From NCBI GenBank assembly GCA_033675545.1, contig JAWDGP010002186.1:1-64000 (forward strand): a stretch of 64,000 bases of DNA. The letters run 5' to 3'. Positions within the stretch are counted from its first letter, which is position 1, and the number at the start of each line of letters is the position of its first letter. The position numbers and the translations under genes were made by a program. Under the pieces are notes generated by a model. It worked only from the letters and a program-made list of their open reading frames with translations, had not been told where the DNA came from and did no database searches. The DNA comes from Elysia crispata (lineage: Eukaryota > Mollusca > Gastropoda > Plakobranchidae). Below, in pieces: positions 37,756 through 55,917 of the stretch.

Positions 37756-37826
37756 GAGAAGTAGAAGAAAAGAAGAAGAAGAAGAACAACAACAACAACA
37801 ACAACAACAACTATAACAACAACAAG
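37599..37826. repeat. Poly-A, (GAA)n and (CAA)n cluster
   Basis: An A run at about 37599-37617 precedes a 10-bp palindrome TCACGCGTGA (37623-37632). (GAA)n follows at about 37647-37754, imperfect GAA to 37786, then (CAA)n to about 37826. The Arg- and Leu-rich frames are artefacts. Confidence 0.95.
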
Positions 37827-38128
37827 AATAAGAAAGATAAATTTTACTATCCTTTCTTTTTATTCAAATAGGTTAAATTCAAACAATATCTTTGGCATGT
37901 CCCTTTAAGTTATCAACTCTCAAGTCTTAAGAGATGACATGCATTTCTCTCCTTTGTATACGATTCTTTCCTTTGTACTTTACAGAAATTATCTCACGTT
38001 TTACGCGAACGCGATAATCTAGGAAGAAGCTCACCTTGAACTCCCTTCGTTTGGGCTCGAGCTCAACACTGGTCATAGCACTTCATTCAACTCGTTATCT
38101 ATTGCAGGGCTCTATCGTTAAGCATCAT

Positions 38129-38220
38129 ACCACCACCACCACCACCACCACAGCAGCTGCAATAGAAGAAATAAATCTTCTTTAAAGTTGGTTTTATATT
38201 TTTATCAACTATATTTACAG

Positions 38221-38310
<90 letters not shown>
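38129..38310. repeat. (CCA)n and (CT)n microsatellites
   Basis: A short CCA run at about 38129-38150 is followed, after about 70 bp, by some 44 uninterrupted CT units at 38222-38310. Confidence 0.95.
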
Positions 38311-41690
<3,380 letters not shown>

Positions 41691-41697
41691 ATGTGGA

Positions 41698-41729
41698 TAA
41701 AGGCTCAAAATCGTAAAGGCTCAAAATCG
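41698..41729. repeat. 16-bp perfect tandem duplication
   Basis: TAAAGGCTCAAAATCG occurs twice in a row (41698-41713 and 41714-41729), just after the CT array. Confidence 0.95.
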
Positions 41730-43800
41730 AGGCCCTCTAGAGATTTTCTAGCGTTTCATTGATGACGCATTTGAGTATGAGACATTTGTAATTGTAGCCT
41801 TGCTGGCAAAAATAAGTGAAAGAATTTCGTATTTTTAAGCTCTTCAATTTCAACTATGGACATCTTTCTGCGCATATTTCACTCTTTGCTAAATCACAGT
41901 CTGACGGGATTTTTTAGCATCACCAACTGGCAAAGAGTGACAGAGGATGTGAGAAATTAATAGAGCTCGCACTCTGTTGCTCGCATCCAGGAAACAGTTG
42001 ATTCAGTGCGGTTCTGTGTGGAGCGTGTGTGGAGTGAGACAAGGCGATGGGTCCCTGTCAAAGGTTTGAAGCAGACAGAAGGTTGCCACACGCACACAAC
42101 GCCTCTGAAACAAGCTTGCTGTCTTAGCCCAATGAGATCAGGACTGACATCCTATACCCCTAGTATTTAACTGTACGTGCCGCGCACCAGGAAAATGGAA
42201 AACATTTCCTTCGATCTGTATCTTTCGACGTTGTCTTGTGACCTTTGAAGCTATCTTATTAATCTGCCAGAGTGCAAGGGTGGCTGAAGAGGAGGAGAAG
42301 TTAGATGGCACGTTGTTTTCTGATAGCTGATTAGTTTCGTGTTTGATTATCTTGAAATAGAATACGAGCACTGAAGCTGTAAAAATGAAGCTGGCCCACA
42401 TGTGCCGCTTCGAATCTCTGCTCACTTTTCTGTTTGTTTGTTATTTGATCAAGCACGTCCAGCGCAAGGTGATCTTAGATCTTTTTTCTACATTAATCTT
42501 AAGACCCCGTCGGGCAGGTACAGAATGGGCCCCATACTCACAAACCGACTAAGCATTAGTTTATATTTGAAGAAAACTTGACGAATTTAAAGGGCCACCC
42601 GCCTGACCAATAGATGTATTGAGATAAGGTCCGCATTGGATGTACAGTATGAAGTGTCTTTAAAAAAATGCGTGTGAATGAACATAAACTTCCAAGTCAG
42701 AATTACTCATTGAAAGCTGTTTACGGGTATTCTAGTACATCCTTTGAGAAAAGCATTTTTTTTTGCACTGTATTATTTAGATGAGTCCCGAAGTAACACT
42801 CTTGAGGAAACGTTAGTAATACAGTTTATTAGTGTAATTTAGGTGCTGGGAATATGAAAAATCGTTAGTTTGCATTTTGAAACTATAGATAACACATTGG
42901 GTTTACTGCTGTAATAATATATATTGTCTCCGATTCATTTGTTTCCGAAATCTGCATATTAAAAGAAAATTGTCAGATAAGATATTAAGTTATATTGAAA
43001 GCGTTGTTATGGTTTAAAAGTGCAAACACGTGAAACCTTCAAACAGTTTTCGATATATCATAACCATTATCAAAGAGGAAGGTTAGTTTTGTTTGAAACA
43101 AAACGGAACGAAAGAAGAAAAACAGGGAAAAAATATATTTTTTCATTTATTATCTTTTCCTGAACTTTTATAATGTTAAAAATGGAGGCTTTAAAACATG
43201 TGCTATGGTTCTATTGCGCTTCGGGTCAAACAAGTATGTTTGCTATTAATGAGTGGAACATTACTTTCCCTAACAATGTCCTACCATAAATTCCCAACAC
43301 AGCAAATAGAATTTCTATTTATGTGAATATTTTTTTCAATGATATGCTGGAGATCGAGAGAAAGTCCAACATGTTTGCTACCATTGTTGCTCATGCCTTT
43401 TATCATGAGGAAAACCATAAGCTTTTTATAGTTTCAACTTCTCTGGTCACCGTAAATCGTGAAAGCCACTCACTTTTCGTTTTATGGAGAAAACATTGAT
43501 CTTCATCGACTCTCGCTTAAAGGCAAATACAAAGAACACATCAATATTGTAACATGGCAAGAAAATATGAGGATTACAATCACTATGGAGCATTGCATAC
43601 TTTAAATCTATATCAAGAAACCAATAATAAAAAGATATCCTTGAGGTCATGATATGTTTCTGTCGTGGTAAGTCACGCCATTAAAACCAAAAATTATTCC
43701 AATGTAAATAGTTTGCTAATTTTCCAAATCTTTGGCATGGTAGACAACGATGTAATTATTACCATAGCTTCATCTATTTTCCTGCTAACCCCATTGTTTA
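41730..43800. other. Stretch without recognisable genes
   Basis: A less AT-rich patch lies at about 41970-42300, with no recognised product (frame 42138-42425 on the minus strand). The rest is AT-rich. Confidence 0.5.
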
Positions 43801-43821
43801 TCATTATCATCATCATCATGA

Positions 43822-43999
43822 TCTTCTTCTTCTTCTTCTTCTTCTTCTTCTTCTTCTTCTTCTTCTTCTTCTTCTTCTTCTTCTTCTTCTTCTTCTTCTT
43901 CTTCTTCTTCTTCTTCTTCTTCTTCTTCTTCTTCTTCTTCTTCTTCTTCTTCTTCTTCTTCTTCTTCTTCTTCTTCTTCTTCTTCTTCTTCTTCTTCTT
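43822..43999. repeat. (TTC)n microsatellite, about 59 uninterrupted units
   Basis: Perfect TTC units run for about 177 bp, preceded by a few CAT units. The strand asymmetry (all pyrimidine on +) gives poly-Phe, poly-Glu and poly-Arg frames, which are artefacts. Confidence 0.98.
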
Positions 44000-45488
44000 G
44001 CCATTTCCCGCCTTTCCTCTTCATTTGTCTCTCTATTTACCCCTTTTTAGTGTTTATCTACCTTGATGTCTCTCGCCTTCTTCTCATTTTCGATAGATCA
44101 CTTTATTTACAACTGTTAATATATTCGTCTTTTGAAATTTTTCGTATTCTAGTTATAATTTTTACTGTAGCCATTTGATCAAAGATAACAGTTGTCAACG
44201 AGAAATTAAAGGCATCAAAAATTTTTAAAATGATGCATGATTATATTTGTATATCAACGTGATCAAAACAATTAAATTTTCTTAGTTTGAAAACAATTTT
44301 TTTTCATCTCTTAAAACTAATATTTCTGATTTTTACCGTGCCTTTGCAACTATCCGCAGGATGAAGAAGTAGCTATATGACGCGTTGATCATGTATGCCA
44401 AAATCTTGAGATATAGAATATTGCATACATTAAGACTGATACAGACGAAACCATGGCTTTGCAATTAAACGCTCGCATTCCGCTCCTGCACAGACACGCT
44501 CTAGCCAGTGAGGATCTGACCCCAATTTGGTTCTCTCATCGGGGTAATGACATACATTGCAGAATGAAGAGAGCGCGTTTGTTATTTTGAAGTCTTCGTT
44601 GCGAAAATGTCACGAAATATGTAGATAGATACCAGCTATCTGGCTAAGATCTACATGCATATTGAGTGGTTGGCCGAGACGCTTTTTTCATGTTGCTTTT
44701 TTATATATTGTTGATGGTTTGTTGGTTTGGATTTTGTTGTTTTTTTTGTTTTTTTGTTGTTTGTTTTTATTTCTCGTTTTTTTTTTATTTTCAGATCCGA
44801 TGCAATGGGTTGTCCAATATCTTTTATTGCTCTTATTTTCATGTCTTTTTTAAAGACTTCCATCTTTCAGGTCTATTACGCTTCAAATCATATGGAATGT
44901 AAGCTCTTTTTCCGATGCCGCAAAAGTTTCTGGTCTTTGCTTCAGAAATATAAATGCAGATGGAACGAGGCAAGATAACAGCAATATTTCATTAGAATTC
45001 GAATGCGCATTGTTCTGCCTTTGTTGTTTAGGCTTGGCAAAATTGGCTCGAAAAGGAAATTCAAAATGCCATAAATAAATGATATTATCTTTTTAAATAC
45101 AATATATCGCTCAAATTTTATTTTTAAAATGTATTAACCCGCAGTTTTTTGTCGTGTTGTTTTTATATTTGTTGTTTTTTGTTGGGGAAATGGGGGGGGG
45201 GGTAGTTTTTGTCTTTTTCTTTCTTTTTTTTTTTTTTTTTTTTTTTGTCGTTTCATATTAAAAACTTAGGGAAAAAAGAAAGCTTATTTTTAGAAGTAAT
45301 TGAATTGAAGTGTGATTATATGCTGCCTAACAATTTCCAAGAATCAAGAAGAATCGCCTGCTAGTTGAGGGGAAAAAAACTGTTCTTTCTCTGGTAAAAT
45401 CCTTGAAAAATATAGGATTTTCACAATTGCAATTTATGTATACCTCCCACAGTTGAGCACTCTCATCAATTATTCCACCTTATCTTCA

Positions 45489-45491
<3 letters not shown>
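44000..45491. other. Stretch without recognisable genes
   Basis: T-rich DNA with G-interrupted T runs at 44730-44790 and 45150-45250, including an 11-G run at about 45192-45202. No gene is seen. Confidence 0.5.

Positions 45492-45557
<66 letters not shown>
45492..45557. repeat. (TA)n microsatellite
   Basis: About 33 uninterrupted TA units. Confidence 0.97.
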
Positions 45558-45559
<2 letters not shown>

Positions 45560-46379
45560 CATATGCTTGTTATGTACTATAGAAACAAAACCTCAGCTAA
45601 AGATGGTCTTGATCATCAACAAGCTTAAAGACTATGTCACATTTTATGTTTCATTTATTTAAATTCTTACGGCAGCTCAACTCTTAATTCTATAACATAA
45701 ATTGTTGTTTTAGATGTTAGGCCTATTAGAAGAGTTGCAGAAGCCATTCATTGAATTAAGAGTACGAAGACCAATAGGCTAAAAGAAAATTGTTTTTAAC
45801 AAGTTGAAGCTTAGATTTACATTTCGATAAACGTTTAGATGGAGTAAAAGCCTCAAATATTTCAAATTTAAATATAGTATAATTATGGATCTATCGTAGT
45901 CGAGATATACAAGTTTCATAAAGGGTTTTTTTTCTTCGTCTTTATCAAGTATTCATCAGTAAATAAGCAGGCTGTAGATTCCAGATGTGTGTTAGTTCAG
46001 ACAACTTGTATATCATGAGTTAAAGGGTCTTGTCTGTGCAAGTTGCAAGTTAGCCGTATAAATCCAACACATATCCAAACGGTCAAATTATCCTCAAGGT
46101 TATTATTCGGAATTTATCCAAAAATTCCATCATAAGGTTTTAACGGGTAAACTTGAAAAATCTTTGCTCACCTGTTTACTCACCCACTCACTCACCAGAC
46201 GTGACGGTTGTAGGGTAGACAATTTGGTGTCCGGCCAATCTGATCAGAGCAGAGCTGTTCATCCCAGTCCACTCTTTGACATAGTTCATTCATCCACTTC
46301 GACTGTAAATACTTTCCAAAATTTGCTCAGAAAAAAAAGAGGTTACTAAAAATTAGCTATCAAAATATAAAACAAAAGT
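45558..46379. other. Stretch without recognisable genes
   Basis: AT-rich. A less AT-rich patch at about 46160-46310 has a 61-codon + frame (46164-46349) without a recognisable motif. Confidence 0.5.
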
Positions 46380-46918
46380 TTGTATAGATAGCAAATAAAT
46401 AGATAAATAGATAGACAGAAAGATAGTTAGATTTAAAAGTAGATCTAAAGGTATATAGTTGGGTAAATGGTTAGATCAATAGATAGATTGATTGATAGTT
46501 CAATACATACAAATATAGACAGATATACGTGGACAGATAGAATGATAGATAATAAAAAAACCATAAATAGATGGATAGATTGATAGGGAGATAGACTGAT
46601 AAACAAATAGATAGACAAAACAATCAACAGAATGTTGGATAGGCAAAAAAAATACAAAGATAGAAAAATAGACAAATAGTCAATTATATATTATAATTTT
46701 ATAATATTGCAATGAAAACAGATATAGAGCTACAAAATTTGCAAGATTTACATATGGGTAAAAAGTCAGGTAAAAAATAATCAAAATTGTACATAAACAA
46801 ATAGCTAGTTAGATAAAAATAATTACACAGATGTAATGAATAGATAGACAGATAAATCATGCGTAGAATTGATCTCTTCTTAGATATATTATAGTTAGTG
46901 AGGTAGATTGACTGATTG

Positions 46919-46949
<31 letters not shown>

Positions 46950-47031
46950 CATACATACATACATACATACATACATACATACATACATACATACATACAT
47001 ACATACATACATACATACATACATACATACA

Positions 47032-47063
<32 letters not shown>

Positions 47064-47108
47064 CACATACATAAATACGAACATGCATATATACATACAT
47101 ACATACAT
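46380..47108. repeat. Degenerate GATA field with a (ACAT)n array
   Basis: From about 46380 to 46870, GATA/AATA/GACA tetranucleotides recur irregularly. A perfect array of 35 ACAT units follows at 46921-47060, then imperfect units to 47108. Met-Tyr-Val-Cys and Tyr-Ile-His-Thr frames on the two strands are repeat translations. Confidence 0.93.
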
Positions 47109-47168
47109 AGTTTATTATGTTTGATAGATAAATCATCATTATGTTAACGGTGCTCGACAAAATGGAGA

Positions 47169-47237
47169 ATTAAAATAATTACCTAGTTATCTGTGGCTGG
47201 GTGTCATGGCCACAGATAACAAGGTATTTATTTTAAT
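47169..47237. repeat. Near-perfect 69-nt hairpin
   Basis: Arms 47169-47197 and 47209-47237 are 29 nt long, match at 27 of 29 positions and enclose an 11-nt loop. The mismatches lie at arm positions 11 (T-T) and 17 (A-A). The loop-proximal 12 bp (GTTATCTGTGGC) are perfect. Size and shape fit a pre-miRNA or a very small inverted-repeat element. Neither is proved. Confidence 0.9.
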
Positions 47238-47529
47238 ATTATTAGAATCATAGATAGACAAACAGATATAAAGATATATACACCGAGAGATAGATTCGAA
47301 GCCTCTTGAAAATTTACTATGTAGACTATCCAGATATTTCAAAGCTCCAGTTATCCAGATTAGTGCTCTTCGCATGATTTATAATTTTCTGGACAGCGGG
47401 ATATGCACAAGATGGTTATTTTCTTTTTTATACTAGTTTCACTAAAGGACATTTGAGAAATCTCACCCGCACTGCAAAAGTTCTGCTCTGTTGGATTCAA
47501 GATCATTGTTAGTTTCCAGCATGGGGTAT
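47238..47529. other. Short spacer
   Basis: AT-rich DNA with a few GATA-type units. No gene is seen. Confidence 0.5.
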
Positions 47530-47565
47530 CTCTCTTTCTTTCTCTTTCGTTCTCTTTCTTTCTCT

Positions 47566-47657
<92 letters not shown>

Positions 47658-47700
47658 CTATCTCTATTTCTCTCTCTTCATTTATCTATCTCTTAATCTC
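47530..47700. repeat. (CT)n microsatellite with TTTC edges
   Basis: CTTTCT units at about 47530-47571 lead into some 41 CT units (about 47572-47654). Degenerate CT follows. Confidence 0.95.
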
Positions 47701-50700
47701 TCTAGCTTTCTCAATGTTTCATTATCTTTTTGTCACTTCCTCTTATCTCTGTCCCTCTATCTTTCTTCATCTTTCTATTTCTTTTCTTTTTTATTCCAAC
47801 AATAGCTTCATCTATCTGTCTATCTGTTATTCTGTTTAAGTAAAGAAGCCCATTATTCCTTTCTTTCTCTTCCAATCAATTTTTTAAATGTCTCCTTCTC
47901 AATCGTCAGAAGTGAGTCGGCAATTCGACATCGTATTTTAACTGTTTGGAAACGTTCATTATTAAATTGTCGCCTGGTGCGGTTATAGAAAATAATTCGT
48001 GCTAAATTTTTGCAGTCTTCATTCCCAATATAATTTCACAGAATCATTTGAAAACTGAATTCCGCTTGCTGCGTCATGAAAGTTAAACAATTTTTTTAAG
48101 TTAAGGTTCACGGTTTGAGCAGCTTAAGAGTCATCAAAATTATTTTCGTGTTTCGTGGTTCAAAGTCTCTATATATTATGCATTGAAACGGTTATGTAAC
48201 AAAATCAACTGTGAAAGGTTGTTTTGGTATAACTTTTACAATAATATTATGTAACCATAGGAAATGAGCTTTCACAAAGAGTCGTGATATGCAATTGGAA
48301 ACATTGAATTTTGTCCACATATAAGTAGCAGTAAAACACCCGTTAGTGTTATCTGGTCACGTTATTTCTTGTTCATTATCTGTGGTGTACTATTAATTAA
48401 TTTTATGAGTTGTTATTATTTCCTTGGCGCATATGTATCAGCGGAAGTGCTTTTGATTGGTATAATTAATTTCTCAGCGCAGACACTATCCTTGATATAG
48501 AACGTAACAATGGAAGCTAAGTCACGCTCTAGGCTTTCTTTTGACTAGTTTTGTAAAGGGGAAAGACTCTTATTTCTCTGCTGATCATATTCCCTACAGT
48601 CGCCTGAGAGGGAAAATCTGAAAACCAATTGATTGATACAGACTAAGAGCTTCTACACCTTCTCACCTTGCACGGCTTTTAACATTTTTTTTTCGTTTGT
48701 TCTCTTTGAGTATTCAAATTCAGAAAGAGGTAAGAAACATTTATCTCATATATCAGTTAGAGCTCCGTTGTCCATAGGTTAAATGCAAATTTTGTCTTCC
48801 ATGTAAACATTATAAAACAGTGTTCGTATATGTTGATGCTATGTTGCACTGATTTAAAAGTAGACTTTGGAAGTGATTTTTCACTCTACAATTTATTTTC
48901 TCTGTCCTGGCACTTTTTAATGACAAAAACAAAAAACTGTATTCAGATAGTATGTCAGATGATTAACTGATCTATTTCATGTTAATATATTTTTTTTTTT
49001 TTTTTTTTTTTTTGCAATTATTGGTGAGAAATGCACAAGACCATTATGAAAACCTACACAGAAAAAAATGTCATGTCAGATCCTGCTGCATCTGCTTGAC
49101 TCGGTCTCGTTCTATTAGAGACCAGACCAACCCATACGGGCTTACCATTGATTACACGCCAAACTCATCTCCATTGATTATAGGACCACACGCGTTTCCT
49201 CTTTGTTAATAGACTAGGCTTTGTTACGATTATGCCAAAAGCTCACTTAGTTTTTTGCGCTGATTATGCTCGTATTTCTCCATTTCCGTTTATTATTTAT
49301 TATTACAGCATCACTTCGTTTACGACTGTAAAACTCTCAATCATTGCACAAGAACAAATAGCGGTGGTTTCGCTTTCCCTTTCGATGTTTCCAACCGACT
49401 CATAGATTCTGGTCTTCCACGTACATAAGAAATATGAAGGACTTAGAAAAATACTGTTCATGTTAGACAATTAGTAGGCTTACCTTCTCAGATTGTTTAG
49501 AACAAACATGTTTTCCACCTCTCATAAATATCAAATTTGTAAAGTAAGTAGAGATAATTTGACAAGTTTTATTTGCTGTCTTTGCAAATAAAAAAGACAT
49601 TTTTGGTGGTTATCATTTTAGCGGGATGTACACTTAATACTTTAAAACTTTTCTGTCCTCATTCAGGTTTTGTGACGAAACATGGATTTAAAACTTTTTT
49701 CAGAGCAGTACAGTGGGGCAAGTCGAAATCACAGACGAGAAATTTTTTAGAAAATCTAATATCAATTTGTTCATATATTACATTAAAAGCTTATATTTAA
49801 TTTGAAAATGAAACATCACAGGAGAGCCTTAAGTATTTTCATCCATTTAAACTAGCTAAATTGTAGTGGAAAAAGGAAAATGAATAATCATCAATGCTAT
49901 TTATGACGAGAAAAAAAATGATGGATAAACTGCCCGAGAATGGTAAAAAAAACAAAGAGAAAGAGAGCGAGGTGAATAAGAGACAAACTGGAAAAAATGG
50001 AGAGAGAAAGTGAGAGAAACAGACAGACAGACATGAGAAGTGGAAGAAAAGAGAGGACATGAAAAGGGGGAAGAGAGGGGAGGGGGGAAGAGAGAGAGAG
50101 GGGGGAGGGAGGGAGATAGAGAGAGAGAGAGGGAGGGAGAGAGATATTAAAAATAACTAAATTCATGCATTAGATATCTTGCACTGTCTTGAGAAGTCCT
50201 CGTGAGTTACATTAGAGGAAAACATTGAGCTTTGGGTAGAGCAATCGTTAGAATACCAAAGCACCGCTGTGTGGATTTCTTGAGCCTGAGAAAAAAGATT
50301 AAAAAAGTGCCTGGTCAAATTTATTTCCTAATTTTTGCTTTGTAAATCACTTAAACACATTAAATAACCATCAAATTTTAGATGTACGATAAACTTTTTT
50401 TTTCATTAAGGGGTTAAATCCACTGCGAGCTCAAACAATTCGCAATGTTTTATCCAAATGCGATCAAGCAATGAGTGAACCATATTATACTGTTAAAGAA
50501 GCATCTGTTACACAACAGCATGTGTGGTAGAAAGCCTTCCGCAAGGCCTAATTATTTCACCTGGTCCGGCATCGATTCTGTCGCAGACCCCTTGAACCGA
50601 GAGTCGGTTGTCTACGCCAACACCGGGACGCCACAACCGCGTAAGGTCTATTTATAGCGTAGTTTGAGGTACGAAGTTTGATCATAACGGCAGATTGTTT

Positions 50701-52095
50701 AGAGAGCCGTAGAAGGTTAGAGTGCGATTCTTCACCAACTCACAAGGAGGAAAAATAGATCTTTAAGAGCCTGATATTGTAGAGAAAAAAGAGGAAAAAG
50801 ACAAAACTGACCTCTCCAAGACCCTTGTGAAATCAATAGAAAGATAGTAAGGATCCCGCGGCATACAAAAACGATGAAACAAATCAAGAAAAGGGAGTAG
50901 ACTGAGAAAGGCCGCAAGAGAAGAGGACAAAACTCTTAAAGATGCACTTTTATCATGACCTGAGGTGTTTATAGAGTAAAATATCTTCATTGAATGAAAA
51001 TGTGCAAATAAATTTGAAGTGAAAAAAAAAATAGGATTGATTGCGGCGGGAAAGTAAAAAAAAAAAAAATTGAGAAAGGGGAAAAGGAAAGAGAGAGAAG
51101 GTTGAGGGAAGGAAAATTGATGGAAACAAGGGTTAAGGAAATAAAGACTTGCCCGGCTCGCACGCAACCCGTGATCATTAAAAAAAACTATTCGAGGCCT
51201 CGTTAGGGCACGAGATCACCCAATCAATGCTGGGATGTGCCGTAGTGAAGCAACTAGTGCTAGGCAGTTGTGGGTGCTTTGTGTAATGTGGCTTATGTAA
51301 ATAAACCTGGAAAACCGAGATGTTTATGATCAACAAAAATAGGTGTTTTATTTTTCAAACATTACTAGCAAATAGTGTACAGTCATGGAAAAAAAGAAAA
51401 TTGTTTGGGAGGGAGTGTGCTCTGTGTGAATTAGAAGCACAAAGTTATGCTTGTTATTTCTTTTAGGGTTTGAAAAAAGATGGTTTCATTTCAGAGTAAA
51501 TTAATTCTGTATCAAATGTATTACCATGAGCCCAAGTTTTCTAGTGTTATTAGTTAACTGCTAAGCAAGTAAAATGAATCTTTGCTAATCGAATTATAAA
51601 AGTGGTAATGAAAACTTTTTTAAAAAATTAAAATTGAAATTTATATCAAGACTCCTCAATAAAAACTATTAGCCGTGTTCGATCTTTCAATACAGATTTT
51701 TTTTTATTAACTTGAATGATTTTTATAATACGGATTTGCGTATTTCACTCGAAAAATCATGATGGAATTTCCATGGTCGACCTTTTTGATGCCCTCAGTC
51801 TTTTTTAAATCGAACCAAGACAGAATTTTTTTGTTTTGTTGTTGTTGTTGTTGTGTTTTTTTTTTCTTTTTTTGTTGTTTTTTTTATTTTTGGATTCTTT
51901 TTTCAACGAAGACGAAAGTCACACATGCGACTTAAGATCATATAACTATTTTGCGATTGGGAATCAAGGACAAAAATATCTCTTCAATTCAATTGCAATA
52001 TTTGGAATAAGTGTTTTTGGATAAGAGAATTTAAACAGATAAGACTGAATGTGTATATATTAAGATGTTGTGGCTCATCTCCTCCCTGGTCTTGC
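47701..52095. other. Stretch without recognisable genes
   Basis: A poly-T run at about 48990-49012 and a purine-rich GA/GGGA tract at 49955-50150 stand out. A less AT-rich patch at 50520-50650 carries a 60-codon + frame (50475-50657) without a known motif. CGAGGCCTCG, a 10-bp palindrome, is at 51192-51201. TTG/T-rich DNA lies at 51830-51900. Confidence 0.5.
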
Positions 52096-52108
52096 GCTCT
52101 CTCTCTCC

Positions 52109-52140
<32 letters not shown>

Positions 52141-52145
52141 CTATC

Positions 52146-52184
<39 letters not shown>

Positions 52185-52300
52185 CTCCCTCTCTCTCTTT
52201 CCCCTTCTCTCTCATTCGCTCTCCTGGTCTATCTATCTATCTTTCTGTCTATCTTTTTCTCTCTTTCTCTATCTATCTGTTAACATTTATTTCTCTCTTT
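52096..52300. repeat. (CT)n / (CTAT)n microsatellite
   Basis: Short CT runs flank CTAT tetranucleotides at about 52121-52185. A degenerate continuation runs to about 52290. Confidence 0.93.
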
Positions 52301-52417
52301 CGTGCATTTTCTCTGCAATTATTTTCTTTTCTTTTATTGGTATCTTCTCTTTTCTTCCTCATTTATTTCTACGTTCCACTTTAATTTCTTATTTCTCTAT
52401 CTCTCTGAATGTGATAA

Positions 52418-52752
52418 TCCTCCTCCTCCTCCTCCTCCTCCTCCTCCTCCTCCTCCTCTTCTTCTTCTTCTTCTTCTTCTTCTTCTTCTTCTTCTTCTTC
52501 TTCTTCTTCTTCTTCTTCTTCTTCTTCTTCTTCTTCTTCTTCTTCTTCTTCTCCTCCTCCTCCTCCTCCTCCTCCTCCTCCTCCTCTTCTTCTTCTTCTT
52601 CTTCTTCTTCTTCTTCTTCTTCTTCTTCTTCTTCTTCTTCTTCTTCTTCTTCTTCTTCTTCTTCTTCTTCTTCTTCTTCTTCTTCTTGTTCTTCTTCTTC
52701 TTCTTCTTATTCTTCTTCTTCTTCTTCTCCTCCTCCTTCTTCTTTCTTCTTC
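52418..52752. repeat. Alternating (TCC)n and (TTC)n array
   Basis: Four blocks alternate: TCC (about 52418-52457), TTC (to about 52551), TCC (to about 52586) and TTC (to about 52727). A few variants follow to 52752. The pattern looks like a duplicated TCC-TTC module. Confidence 0.96.
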
Positions 52753-53289
52753 ACCGTTTTCTAGTGGAGGCTGTCCCCCTTTTATTCGTTATCTGGGAAT
52801 TCGCTCCAATGTAAGACAAATAAGAGCTTAAGCTAGTTATTTTAGACAATGCGTAGTCACGCTTTGAAACCCTCAAGATTTGGGGTTGGCTGTCATCAGA
52901 AGTGTTTTAGCTGAAATAAGGCTAGCAATAGGCATTGTTCAAGCAGCAAACATTTGAAATGAAGAGCAAAAGAGGTGTGAATGGTAACGCACCGTTATTC
53001 AACTTATTTTGGCTTCGTGTGTTTATCGTATTGTAATCGTCCTTACTATATACTGCCTCTCTATTAGACGAATTTTCTGTTTTCGCCGAGTCTGTAGACT
53101 CTTCGATTATTTTGTAATGATTGAATGTGTATGAGTATATGTATTATTATGAACGTAAGGTGCTTAATAATCTGAAGTGTCTTGAAATGAGATGAATAAT
53201 ACATCTTGAGATCAACTATAATGATAATATAATAATAATAACAATCTAATAAATAATAATATTATGAGAATAAGAAATACAAAAAAGTA
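52753..53289. other. Spacer without recognisable genes
   Basis: Unique sequence between two trinucleotide clusters. ATA/AAT motifs increase towards the right end. No gene is seen. Confidence 0.5.

Positions 53290-55832
<2,543 letters not shown>

Positions 55833-55915
<83 letters not shown>
55833..55915. repeat. (GA)n microsatellite
   Basis: About 40 GA units with one AAAG interruption near 55877. It is one of the few dinucleotide arrays here with purines on the + strand. Confidence 0.96.

Positions 55916-55917
<2 letters not shown>

Noticed and set aside
52051..52814. Long Ser, Phe, Leu and Pro-rich open frames
   Set aside because: They are translations of CTAT, TCC and TTC arrays in three frames.
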